From Uloborus plumipes (Eukaryota > Arthropoda > Arachnida > Araneae > Uloboridae): a stretch of DNA of 64,000 bases. The notes below the pieces were generated by a model, which had not been told where the DNA came from, searched no databases, and saw only the letters and a list, made by a program, of their open reading frames with translations. Shown in pieces: positions 35,801 to 44,383 of this stretch; the first letter of the stretch is position 1, and each line of letters begins with the position of its first letter. Position numbers and translations under genes: made by a program. The stretch is taken from the NCBI GenBank assembly GCA_038373865.1, contig JAXGGA010002881.1, positions 1 through 64,000 of the forward strand, written 5' to 3'.

Positions 35801-38800
35801 TTTTTGAAACTAATGGTGAGGAATCAAATGTCACCCAGTTTGGAAACTTTTAACCACTTTATAGGTTAGTAGTGATGCCCAGCATTTTTTTTATACCAGA
35901 GGGTCGCACTTTATTTTTAGATGACTTTTGCAGGGCAGAAAAAAATTTAAATACATTGGACCACTCCACAAAAGAGTCGCAATTTTGTCCCACTTGTATT
36001 GCTCATATATTTTGTTAAAAAACAATAACTTTAAAAGATAACTGTCAATTTTTTTTTTGCCTTAGAAACCCCTCGCCAATTTCTGATTTCTTAAAAAAAA
36101 AATTTTTGTTTATTGCCCTTTAAAATCACCATGTTTCAATGAATTACGTTAGCGTCACGCGCAGGACAAGATGGTTGCTTTTTCGTGGAATGGCCTATTG
36201 CATTTTCCCTTTTTAAATTATTGTAAAAGGTAGGATAAATTACAAACTAAAAGTTAAAACTATTAAAATATTCTCTTCAAAATGTACTATTGAACTTAAA
36301 TATTACAAAAAGATTAAAGAAATTGGGGCATGTTGATATACTGTTCCACTGTCCATTTTTTATCTTATCAAAAATTAAATGAGCAATTTGATTTACCACC
36401 ATTAGTTACATTAAATATTTCTCAAAATACTTTTTTTTTTTTAATTTTCCATTCATTAACATTTTTGGATCAAATTTTTGAAAGAAATTTGTGAAGTGAG
36501 CCCACCTGCACCATGCTTGAAGTATATTGGTCCGCATTATGAAAACAACTTCTGTTACTATTTCAGTGATAAATATTATTCAACATTTTTGCTAATTTAT
36601 TTTCCTTTGAGTTTCAAATTAAAAAAAAAAAAAGAAAACATAGCCTGAAGTTCAACATACAGTGAAACCTCTAAGTTGACCACTTGCTGTGTAGTATTTT
36701 AGGGATCAACTTATTGAGATTGATGCATACAGTGACATGGTCTTCTCTTGAGATTCCTAGGGTGATTGTGAATTCATAAAAAAATACCTGAAAGTTTTAA
36801 AGAAAAAGTGAGGGAGGGGTGTTTTTTTAAAACCAAGTCCCCTATTACTTAAGCACATCTAATTTTATAATTATACATACATAATAATTAATTTCCATTC
36901 ATCAACTAACATTTCATATATTCAAATAGGTTTTAGTCAAAATATTGTACATGCATTTAATTAAATTGTAAATGAGTAATAAAGTTACTTTTGAGCTGGT
37001 AATGAGCAATAATCTCCAAAAAAATATTTTAAGGAGACAGCAAGAGTGTAACAGAATTACTGTTTGTTGTGCGAAAGCATTCATAAAGTAATGAAAGTTG
37101 CATTTGTTACATTTTGTTGCATTTCATTTATTTGTCTCCTAACTAAGAGCAATAAGCATCAAAAGTTCAAAAGTGAGAAAAATTTGATTCTCATATCGGA
37201 TGCAAATAAAATAATTTAGTAAGGTACAAAAACAATTAGAATGTTCATCTTAACATTTCGATTTGATGAATATTATTAATAATTATCGGTATAGGGGCAT
37301 TTCACGGTATTTGTGACATAGGGGTGTCCGTAACAAAACTTTTTTAAAGTTTAAAATTTTTATATATATTGAAAAAGTACCTTCTAAAGTAGGGATGGAC
37401 CGGATATCCGGTAACTATCCGGTATCCGGCCTATCCGGCTGATATTTTAAGTATCCGGTATCTCCGGATATCCGATCCGGCTGACCTCCCGGATACGGAT
37501 ATCCGGAAGATTTTTGTCAGGATATCCGGCAAAATATCCGGTATTGATGTGGGAGATATCCGGAATTGATGTGAGGATTATCTGGTATGATGTGAGGACC
37601 TAAGTGAATATTTTCTTTTTTCACAAAAATCCCAGTTAAAAATGTCATCTATATACAATATACATAAAATACTACTTTTGAAAACGTATGACCGGGGTAA
37701 TCTTCCAAACTACTGAACCGATTTTAACCATTTTTTCACCGTAGATAGCCACAGTAACAGAGAGCAGGATAAGCTATAATTTATTTCTAAAAAGCTTAGT
37801 TTTAAAAAGTTATTATGGAAAACAGTTAATTTTATGTCATTTCCCCATTAAATGATTAAATTTTCAACCCATTGTAGCAAAAATTTGGTGCCATGCAGCA
37901 ACAATATTGATTGTAATCATATTGAAAATTTTGAACCAAGGCTTCTCTGGAGTAAGTATGGAATTTATTGCCTTCTAAGGATTTTTATATTTATCTGAGC
38001 CTACAATCGCTAACGGGTGAAATAAAAAAAAATTGATTTTGGCAATAGTTAGAGAATAGAAAGTGTTTATAGTCAAAAAAATTTCTAAATTAGGTACATA
38101 AGATGTTTTCACCTCACCAATGTTGTCACGAGGATAGAAACTAATAATGGGACTTATTTAACGAGGATTATTTGGAAATGGTTAATTTCAGTGCGATTGA
38201 TACTGTAAATATATATTTACTTAAATATACCAAGCTTATAACATTTCCTATTTACTCAAACATTATTTGTAGCTTGCATTATTTTTTTTATAGTTTATTC
38301 ATAACATAGCCATTGTTTACAGAAGTAGCCATTATGTTTATAGATATGCACTTTAGTGTTAGGAAATTTATGAATGAGTTTCACTAAACCACCCTACACC
38401 CACAGAAACCCGGGCAGGGCCGGGTGACCGGCTAGTTGTTTGATAAACCTTTTGGATGAAGTAATTACTTTTCATCTTTCCTTTTTACCAATTTTTGCTT
38501 CTAAAACAAAAATTATATGTTGTATTATACTTTGTACTGGACATGAAAGCATTCTGCATATTTGATTTTTCACAATTTCTAGATAAAGTATGATTGTTTT
38601 CAGCTTTTCAAAAATATTTTAGTTAAAATATTTAGAAAGAAAAAGCTACAAACCTTCAAGGATTAATTTGCAACAAAAAGTTGAAAAAAATCTGGTATGG
38701 ACCCCACACTACTTCCTTTTACGTGTTAATTTCTTAGTAGTTGCCTTAAGTGTTAAAAAAAGTGCTTGGAGTGAGCAAGGTAACAATTCAAATATTTGCT

Positions 38801-41480
38801 CCCCTAATCTGCCACGAAACAATACAAAAAATATTTTACAATGGTTAATTTTCTAAATATTGCTGATTTTTAATATCATTCAGTGAATTTTTCGCAAAAT
38901 ATCGCCAATAGCGCCAAGTTGAACCCAAATTCAAAAAATAATTTTTTCGCCAAATTTATCGCCAACTTGGCGATATGTTGCCAAGTTGGCGTCAAACACT
39001 TGGCGACCAAAAGCTTGGCGAGATATCACAAAGTGGCAATTCATATCAATTGAGTCTGAATTGAAATTAACACTGATTTACCCCAAAAAAAGGGGTAAAA
39101 CACCCTCTTGGAAACATTCGAATGCAACCACAAGGGGAGGTGCACAACTAGACCATCCTCAGAGCCTACATACTAAGCTAGAAGCTTCTACGGCACATAG
39201 TTTTTGAGTTATGCGACACACATACATACATACATACATCCGCACATACGTACATACAGACGTCACGAGAAAACTCACCGTAATTAACTCGGGGGTGGTT
39301 GAAAAGGATTTTTCGGCTGCTTATATGTTGGTAAGTACATATGCACGTGCTGACAGGTCGAAAAAACTACTAAACATTCATTCAGGGGTGAGCAAAATCA
39401 AAATTTAAACTCAAATTTGAGCGATTTTTTTTCGCGATCACAATACTTCCTTTACTACGTAAAAGGAAGTAAAAAACGTTTATCTGAGCTTAGTTGTTTT
39501 TTTCTTTCTTTCTTTTTTGTAAATCAATTATAGTGTACATAATATTGGTGAAATATTTAATAACTGTATCATTTACGTAGAAACTTATTGAAATGATATT
39601 GAAACAGAAAAGCTTTAAAATTTAAACTAAGAATAATTAAAAGTTTAAACTTTGAGTACATACACAAATATTTAATTCTATCTTTTAAACTTTGTCTCTT
39701 TTGATAAAAATACATAATTTAGAAAGAAATCGCAATATGCTAGTGTTTCATTTCATATGTAGGGCTACTCCTGTACAATAAAATAGAGGGTTTAAAAATT
39801 AATTTGAAATTATTTAACATGTTCTTAAAGAAATGATGCGAGAAACAACTTTGAGTTATTGTTTTGAAGCTGCATTGCATAAAAATAATGCTATGTAATT
39901 GTAATGCCGGATATCCGCAGGATATCCGGCGGCACACTTCCGGATATCCGATGATATTCGGATATCCGGCTTGTGATGAGCCACCGGATATCCGATATCC
40001 GGTATCCGACAAAATCACTATCCGGTCCATCCCTATTCTAAAGTATATGAATATCATATTGTGTTCATAGTTCACTTTATATTGTGTTTGTAATTGCACT
40101 CAGAACATTGAAAATGAAATTGTCACTGTTACGTACTCTACATTAAATTTTTCTTCTAAAACTAAACTTTTATTCCAATTATTGCTATGGACTCTACAGT
40201 CATCATTTTCACAATCCATAATTTTTTATAGAACGCACTTTTTGATTAAAATTGTTAGCTATATTAGAGGTGAGCCTTTACTTTATCTGTCTCAAGTACC
40301 AGTTTTGGCTTAAAAATCGGTTCAAGCCAGATTTAAAGAAAAATTCAATGTAGAGTCCGTAACAGTGAAAATTGCATCTTCAATGTTCCGAGTGCAATTA
40401 CAAACATAACATAAAGTGAACTATGAAAACAATATGATATTCATATACTTTAGAATGTACTTTTTCAATATATATAAAAAATTTAAACTTTTAAAAAGTT
40501 TTGTTACGGACACCCCTATGTCACAAATACTGTGAAATGCCCCTATAATCATCGACAATTCGAAAAAAAAAAATCCGAAGGTGGGAAGATAAAAGCATAA
40601 TTAAAAATGTTTGATTTCTGGTATTTTCGAACTTGAAAATACCAGAAATCCAGTAAAATACCGGAACACAATCACCCCTGCTTGAGATGAACTTTCATTT
40701 ATTTGTTCCATGTCAAAATAGAGGGGAAAGAGGCAGACACTGCACAAGTTTAATAATATTTTTCAGTGGATGTGTTTGGAAAAAAAAATCATGATTTTAA
40801 CATTGACCTGACCAAGTTGAAATTTCAGAATTTTAATGTAGTTTTTGAAGATTTTTTTTTCTATTTACAGTTCAATCTGAATTCCTCAGAAATAAAAGAT
40901 GCAAAATATAAAAAAGTTACAAAATGAACAACCTATTCATTGGAATAGAAAAAACAAAGGGTAGGGGGAGGGACTTGTAGCCTTAAGAAGGGAAGGAGGT
41001 GCAGTGCTTCATCAAAATATATGATGGATGCTAAAATCTCATTTTGTGTTTGATGTATAAAATAATCCCTAGACTTTTATAGTTGTAATTATTTAAAAAA
41101 AAGCTACTGACTGAAACTCCTCTTCGAAATTTCTCTCAACCATATTGTTCATTATATCAGTGACTTCCAAAGATATGACAGCTTTATGAATTTCATCGAG
41201 TTGGTATGTGCAGTTGCAATTTATGTAGAAGTTTGTAAAAAGGGAAATTAGTCAATTTCGAGATTTTTTAAGCTCAGATTCAACAGTATGCTTTTCAGGT
41301 AATCGTGTTTTAGTATTTTTTATTAAGAAACACTTCTGCTTTATTTCGATTAAAACTAAAGACCGATTAAAGAGATTTACGAATTTAAATCTAAAAACAT
41401 GTTAATTACTTACATTTCACGTCAGCAATTTCTTTTACCAGATATATGAGCGAAATTAAAATGCGGAAAGAAGGAACCAT
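17698..41480 (-). CDS. DNAJC3: DNAJC3/P58IPK ER co-chaperone, 11 coding exons
   Basis: Coding exons from 5' to 3': 41480-41414, 34231-34121, 31187-31063, 30980-30906, 30086-29943, 26748-26567, 24275-24050, 21759-21639, 21532-21400, 19887-19742, 17831-17698. All junctions are GT-AG and phases agree; the sum is 1464 nt, 487 residues (human about 504). Residues 1-22 are a signal peptide ([20 protein letters not shown]). TPR repeats fill about 25-380. Cys pairs 240/250 and 305/321 keep the spacing of the two disulphides of mammalian P58IPK. The J domain (about 385-451) carries HPD at 414-416 and the conserved [13 protein letters not shown]. The C-terminus ends FKFHFS, like FKFHFN in vertebrates. 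The family acts in the ER lumen, holding misfolded proteins and stimulating BiP; it was first described as an inhibitor of PKR/PERK. The introns are packed with transposons, none of which breaks an exon. Confidence 0.95.
19742..19887 (-). CDS. DNAJC3: DNAJC3 coding exon 10 (J domain, HPD)
   Basis: Contains [19 protein letters not shown] and [16 protein letters not shown]. The HPD triad needed to stimulate Hsp70 ATPase is intact. Confidence 0.96.
20299..20498. repeat. Foldback element, about 200 bp
   Basis: Arms GCAAATTATAATTTCAACC...GACACGTGTTTCGGC and their complement pair over about 70 bp around a 60-bp loop. It lies in DNAJC3 intron 9. Confidence 0.8.
21400..21532 (-). CDS. DNAJC3: DNAJC3 coding exon 9
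   Basis: Last TPR and start of the J domain: [20 protein letters not shown] then GVKR. Donor GTATGT. Confidence 0.95.
21639..21759 (-). CDS. DNAJC3: DNAJC3 coding exon 8
   Basis: Reads [20 protein letters not shown] then [18 protein letters not shown], one TPR unit. Ends in phase 1. Confidence 0.93.
22416..22830 (-). repeat. Probable decayed mariner-like fragment
   Basis: The left end AATCAAAAAGTAATGCCTCC resembles mariner-like termini seen in arthropods. Minus-strand translation gives only scattered pieces ([16 protein letters not shown]). It lies in DNAJC3 intron 7. Weak call. Confidence 0.3.
23589..23835 (-). repeat. Diverged duplicate of exon 7 3' end and flanking intron
   Basis: This stretch aligns with 23877-24110, which includes the last codons and donor of DNAJC3 exon 7 and the following intron. 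Words such as GTGTGAAAATTAA, AACATTGGA, ATTTGCAA and TTTACCTTA recur in the same order at an offset of about 290 bp. Confidence 0.7.
23759..23815 (-). pseudogene. DNAJC3 exon 7 partial duplicate
   Basis: Minus strand reads [16 protein letters not shown] followed by a GT donor (GTAAAT). The real exon end reads [16 protein letters not shown] followed by GTAAAC. It has no acceptor or upstream exon body, so it is probably not used. Confidence 0.65.
24050..24275 (-). CDS. DNAJC3: DNAJC3 coding exon 7
   Basis: Reads [20 protein letters not shown] through SKQCYCLSK. It contains the conserved RECL..DxDHKxCFAHYK block and both Cys of the first pair. A diverged copy of its 3' end lies 290 bp downstream in the intron. 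Confidence 0.95.
25073..25224. mobile_element. Tigger/pogo-like MITE
   Basis: Ends CAGTC..CG and CG..GACTG inside TA (25071-25072, 25225-25226), with GGTCGTTATAACGAGCG-type internal words. 152 bp, in DNAJC3 intron 6. Confidence 0.45.
26304..26493. repeat. GGGCGGATCC repeat with G and C tracts
   Basis: Opens GAGGGCGGATCCAGC and closes TTGGATCCGCGCTTG, so its ends are inverted. Interior has GGTCATTTTCGGAAAGG; a related stretch (TCATTATCGGAAAG) lies at 55830-56185. Confidence 0.5.
26567..26748 (-). CDS. DNAJC3: DNAJC3 coding exon 6
   Basis: Reads [20 protein letters not shown] and [20 protein letters not shown], matching the vertebrate WDAELRELRAECFIKEG and STLYYQLGDHELSL segments. Ends in phase 2. 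Confidence 0.95.
26964..28301. mobile_element. hAT-like element, CCGATTAATCGG type, inner
   Basis: Ends TAGGGATGCACCGAT and ATCGGTGCATCCCTA. Target duplication CAGCTGAG / CAGCCGAG (26956-26963, 28302-28309, one mismatch). Both ends carry clusters of GGCCGATTA, CCGATTAATCGG and related palindromes. An LTR-like sequence lies inside. Confidence 0.8.
27368..27795 (+). mobile_element. Probable solo LTR
   Basis: A TG...CA-bounded stretch with a TATA box (GTATAAATAG near 27477) followed about 240 bp later by AATAAA (near 27720), the arrangement of an LTR promoter and polyadenylation signal. Inverted tips ATTGTA and TACAAT fit. I could not define a clean 4-6 bp target duplication. Confidence 0.45.
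29943..30086 (-). CDS. DNAJC3: DNAJC3 coding exon 5
   Basis: 48 codons, phase 0 at both ends; ends [13 protein letters not shown], equivalent to DYTAAIAFLDKILE. Confidence 0.93.
30906..30980 (-). CDS. DNAJC3: DNAJC3 coding exon 4
   Basis: 25 codons, phase 0 at both ends: [20 protein letters not shown] and DFENV, nearly identical to vertebrate [18 protein letters not shown]. Confidence 0.95.
31063..31187 (-). CDS. DNAJC3: DNAJC3 coding exon 3
   Basis: Reads [20 protein letters not shown] then [17 protein letters not shown], matching the DNYIAYYRRATVFLAMGK region of vertebrate P58IPK. Donor GTGAGT. Confidence 0.95.
32160..32640 (-). pseudogene. Helitron Pif1-like helicase, C-terminal fragment
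   Basis: Minus strand reads [20 protein letters not shown], then [17 protein letters not shown] (Pif1 motif with the INKxQGQT core), [13 protein letters not shown], a stop at about 32268, and [15 protein letters not shown] in the same frame. The stop falls where Tyr of LYVACSR is expected, so one base change ended the frame. N-terminal Rep and most helicase motifs are missing. Confidence 0.85.
32640..33343 (-). repeat. Three tandem copies of a Helitron 5' region
   Basis: A unit of about 180-310 bp recurs, with AAGAACACAGAAAAGCTGGT, AATTTGCAAT, TGGCCACAAACACAGGGACA and GGAAGCTGTCAGAACGTG; the first copy lacks the middle part. Head-to-tail 5' ends inside one Helitron. Confidence 0.75.
33868..33912. 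repeat. TACA and TA microsatellites
   Basis: About four TACA units followed by about ten TA units. Confidence 0.85.
34121..34231 (-). CDS. DNAJC3: DNAJC3 coding exon 2
   Basis: Reads [20 protein letters not shown] then [12 protein letters not shown], the first TPR of P58IPK. Acceptor TTGATAG, donor GTAAGG, phase 1 at both ends. Confidence 0.93.
34354..35215. mobile_element. Probable hAT-like element with CTGCAGAA repeats
   Basis: Inverted ends CCCTAAAGCAGAATAC / GTATTCTGCTTTGGGG. Subterminal regions hold many GCAGAA, CTGCAGAA and TTCTGCAG words (34395-34710 and 35150-35205). The flanking 8-mers (GTTATAAG and GTCATAGG) agree only partly. In DNAJC3 intron 1. Confidence 0.55.
35227..35682. repeat. 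MITE-like repeat, AGAGCTGCCAA ends
   Basis: AGAGCTGCCAA at the left and TTGGCAGCTCT at the right form short inverted ends. Interior is AT-rich without coding. Confidence 0.45.
35683..37292. other. DNAJC3 intron 1 sequence, no feature recognised
   Basis: AT-rich with A and T tracts. A lone transposon-end-like word ACAGTGAAACCTCTAAG lies at 36660. No coding. Confidence 0.4.
37648..38435 (+). mobile_element. Helitron, non-autonomous
   Basis: TC at 37648 after A; CTAG at 38432-38435 followed by T, preceded by the hairpin CCCGGGCAGGGCCGGGTGACC. It shares its first 360 bp and last 40 bp with the Helitron at 1-1075 but lacks the protein fragment. Confidence 0.85.
38890..39030. repeat. CGCCAA/TTGGCG palindrome cluster
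   Basis: At least nine CGCCAA, TTGGCG or AAGTTGGCG words in 140 bp. It looks like the subterminal region of another DNA transposon whose other end I did not find. Confidence 0.55.
39177..39472 (+). repeat. Dispersed repeat, copy 2
   Basis: Matches 10036-10293; contains an extra ACATACATACAT microsatellite at 39219-39260. Confidence 0.7.
40613..40650. repeat. Perfect 16-bp hairpin
   Basis: GATTTCTGGTATTTTC, loop GAACTT, then the exact complement. Confidence 0.75.
41414..41480 (-). CDS. DNAJC3: DNAJC3 coding exon 1 (signal peptide)
   Basis: ATG at 41480, 22 codons plus one base, donor GTAAGT. It encodes a hydrophobic signal peptide. The split codon T|GT (Cys) matches the phase of exon 2. Found by searching upstream for a phase-1 signal-peptide exon; the first residues MV and a Cys at the junction resemble vertebrate DNAJC3. 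Confidence 0.85.
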
Positions 41481-41695
41481 GCTTTATTCAAAAGGATGTT
41501 ATGCTGCACTTGATCAGCACGTAAACGAAGATGTTTTTTGATCTTTTTAATTGTTGAGTAATTCAAACACAAACACAATTAAAATTTACATTAAGCAATC
41601 GTCGTTAGAAAAATAACGATTTCCTTAATAAGGCATACTAACTAACTAGAAAGGCATTTTTCTGTTCATAGAATTGCATGTCACAGAGTCTTTTA

Positions 41696-41703
41696 ATTTT
41701 ATA
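41696..41703 (-). promoter_or_regulatory. Possible TATA box of DNAJC3
   Basis: TATAAAAT on the minus strand, 216 bp upstream of the ATG and about 50 bp downstream of the ER stress element. Confidence 0.4.
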
Positions 41704-41750
41704 AACATTGTAGATTACTATGCTATGCAATTTCAATACGATGAGCGGAG

Positions 41751-41769
41751 CGTGGTAATGTGTAATTGG
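41751..41769 (-). promoter_or_regulatory. ER stress response element (ERSE)
   Basis: On the minus strand the sequence is CCAAT, nine bases, CCACG: an exact match to the ERSE consensus bound by NF-Y and ATF6/XBP1. It lies 271 bp upstream of the DNAJC3 ATG. DNAJC3 is an unfolded-protein-response target in mammals, so position and gene agree. Confidence 0.75.
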
Positions 41770-42096
41770 ACAGGAGCCGCTGCTGCCACTCAGACAAAAT
41801 AGCACTGTTAAAGGGAAACGAGGATCTGGAAAGTAAAAGACAGAGGAGTACAGACGTTACCTTCGAAACTCCAAGCCTGCTGGCTGATTTGTGACGTCAC
41901 TTACTTGAGGCAAGCAGATTACATTGACTAACATTGACTAGAGCCGATTTTCAGATAGGCCGACGCATCAAGATAAAGTTTCATCACATTGGATCCAATT
42001 CATTTACTTATACTTTCGATTTTTCATTTTTGCGGAATAAGGTTAGCAGAAAAAAGTTTTGACACATTGCAAAGCTTTGCCAAATCCACGTGCTGA

Positions 42097-42232
42097 GGCC
42101 AATATTGGTATCACATTGGCTACATAGTGGTTCACAATATTGGCACTGCCTTGGCTGAATAATACCTCCCAATATTGACATTGCCTTGGTTACATATTAG
42201 CTCATAATATTGGCTAAAAATTGAATAATGTG
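42097..42232. repeat. CAATATTGGC minisatellite
   Basis: About three and a half units of roughly 40 bp: CAATATTG(G/A)(C/T)...TTGGCT(A/G)(C/A)AT. Upstream of the DNAJC3 promoter. Confidence 0.65.
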
Positions 42233-42242
42233 TACATCCTTC

Positions 42243-42550
42243 TAAGGCAGGGATTCAAGTGAAACAGCACTGCGATCGCTTTGAATTGCAATAGCTACTG
42301 GAAGTGAATTACATTATCATCAACTTAAATTGGCATGACGTCACTACAGGTGGAGCCAATAAGAGCTCACAAGCACTCAGCGATCTCCTCTTATTCGCCA
42401 AGTAGGCTGTGACGTTTTATCTAGCTCGTTTTTCATAGGCAAACGTCACGCTGACGTCACGATGTTTTTATCAAGAAACGTTCTAATGTAATTCATTTCC
42501 AGTCGCGATTGTAATTTGCGATTGCCTGTTTCACTTGAATCCCTGCCTTA
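42243..42550. mobile_element. MITE, tandem copy A
   Basis: Ends TAAGGCAGGGATTCAAGTG and CACTTGAATCCCTGCCTTA; inverted ends continue inward for about 65 bp. Interior TGACGTCA and GTGGAGCCAATAAGAGC words are shared with copy B. Confidence 0.85.
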
Positions 42551-42860
42551 GGCAGGGATTCAAGTGAAACAGCACTGCGATCGCTTCGAATTGCAATCGC
42601 TAACTGGAAAGTGAATTACATTATCGCTATAAATGCTAATCGCACTGAAGTCACTACGGGTGGAGCCAATAAGAGCTCACAAGCAGTCAGCAATCTCCTC
42701 TTATTCGCCAAGTAGGCTGTGACGTTTTATCTAGCTCGTTTTTCATAGGCAAACGTCACGCTGACGTCACAATGTTTTTATCAAGAAACGTTCTAATGTA
42801 ATTCACTTCCAGTAGCGAGTGCAATGTGCGATCGCCTGTTTCACTTGAATTCCTGCCTTA
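42548..42860. mobile_element. MITE, tandem copy B
   Basis: Same orientation and about 90% similar to copy A. The junction CCCTGCCTTAGGCAGGG is shared, so the two abut head to tail. Confidence 0.85.
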
Positions 42861-43189
42861 AGTCATAACTCCTTTCGATCTATAGGTCCGCTATACTCCG
42901 GACCGGTCGGAACTATGGATTTTGAGAAAAAGGGTTTCATGGGTTTGGATTCTAAACGACTCAAATTTCAACGTCGTTATTAATTCAAGGAAAAATTTTG
43001 GACTTAACTTATCTGGAACTGCAAAAGTTTTAGTTTTTATCGAAAAATAAATTAATTTACACGAGTAAAAAATATTTTTCAATTGACCGTAAATTCTAAA
43101 ACGCAAAAAGTGGAGGGATAAGGGGGGAGCTTGCCCACTTACCCCACAGGTGAGTCATGTATAGCTTCTGCTCTGCAAAAAGTAGGTGC

Positions 43190-43556
43190 TCCTTTTGCAG
43201 TATAATACAGCTAATTTTATAGTAATTTTACTGTAATAAACTGTAAAATTGCTAATTTTACAGTAACAAAACTGTAAAATTGCTACTTTGCAGTAATAAA
43301 CTGTAAAATTGCTAGTTCACCGTTTATTACTATGCACTTTACAGTTTTAAACTGGAAACTCTGCTGCCAGTATTATGTTGATGTTTTTACAGTATAATAC
43401 AGCTAATTTTATGGTAATAAACTGTAAAATTAGCAATTTTACAGTAATAAATCGATAAGTAGTTAGTTTTACAGTTTATTACTGTGATTTTGGTTTGAAA
43501 CTGGAACCTCTGCTGCCAGCATATACTGTAAAAACAACATTTTATTTTTGCAGTGT
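43190..43556. repeat. ACTGTAAAA repeat family, copy 1
   Basis: Many TAATAAACTGTAAAATTG and TTTTACAGT words, with GGAACCTCTGCTGCCAG; ends near TTTTTGCAGTG. Same family as 49409-50141 and 53945-54295. Confidence 0.7.
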
Positions 43557-44383
43557 GTGCAAAAACTCCTGTTGATGCTTCAAACTTTTCAAAAAATATC
43601 TTTCTGTGCATCCGCCATCGTCCATGTCTAATAATGTTGGCTAAGAAGTAAAATAATCACAAAATTCTTCATGATAATGTTCTTTATTTACATTATGTAC
43701 ATTTAAGCAATCAGAACAACCACTATTATTGTCGCGTAAAATAAATATAAATTTACTGACATTTCTCAGAAGCATAAGAGAATACTAAACTTAATAGCAG
43801 GAGATTCTGTGACATAGATATATTAAAATATTCGAAATTAAACATTAAAAAAAATATTATGAACGAACATTAATTTCAATCAAATTTTTTAAAAATAAAA
43901 ACAGAAATAAGTAAACGTAGATAAGTAAACAGAAATAAGTAATATAAGATCGCCCACTAAAAAAGAAAAAAAAAAAACTCCTTGAAAGAAGACAAATTTC
44001 CTAAAATTATTCATTCTTGAAATGGTATCTTTTTCTTGAAAATTCGTTTGGAAACTTAAATAAATCACATATTAAGCTCAGTAATTATTAATAATATGGA
44101 GAAAGTGATATAGGACGGTATGTGAATCTGATTCTTCTCTAATGCAAACGAAAAATGTAATATAGTGTACTTACTTAGTATCTATTCAGTTAACTTGGTT
44201 TTTAAAAAGTTCTCCTCTTCTTTTTATTTATTAATTTATTATAAATATGCTATTATCATTAAGTTTATACTCATTCTAATATCATGTGTGCCCGCACTTA
44301 GTTTAAATTCATATCTTAAAAAATGAGACTTTTTCTGTTAGTCATATAGCATTTGAAGACTTTTTCTTAGTTTATTTATTTAT

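Larger units (their letters stand above)
37390..40035. mobile_element. hAT-like element, GGATATCCGG type
   Basis: Ends TAGGGATGGACCGGATA and TATCCGGTCCATCCCTA. Perfect 8-bp target duplication TTCTAAAG (37382-37389, 40036-40043). Both ends carry clusters of GGATATCCGG palindromes (37398-37560 and 39905-40025). It contains a Helitron, a CGCCAAGTTGGCG cluster and a dispersed repeat, but no transposase. Confidence 0.85.
37293..40544. mobile_element. Palindromic element interrupted by insertions
   Basis: AGGGGCATTTCACGGTATTT at 37293 and its complement ending at 40544 form long inverted arms, flanked by TATA on both sides. Removing the insertion at 37390-40035 joins the left arm with 40036-40160, and that stretch pairs with 40370-40544. 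So the original was a foldback of about 600 bp. Confidence 0.75.

Noticed and set aside
37398..37560. CRISPR-like array of short repeats
   Set aside because: GGATATCCGG words are unevenly spaced, palindromic and confined to transposon ends; the genome is eukaryotic.
39864..40099. Coding frames over GGATATCCGG repeats
   Set aside because: Open on both strands only because the repeat lacks stops.
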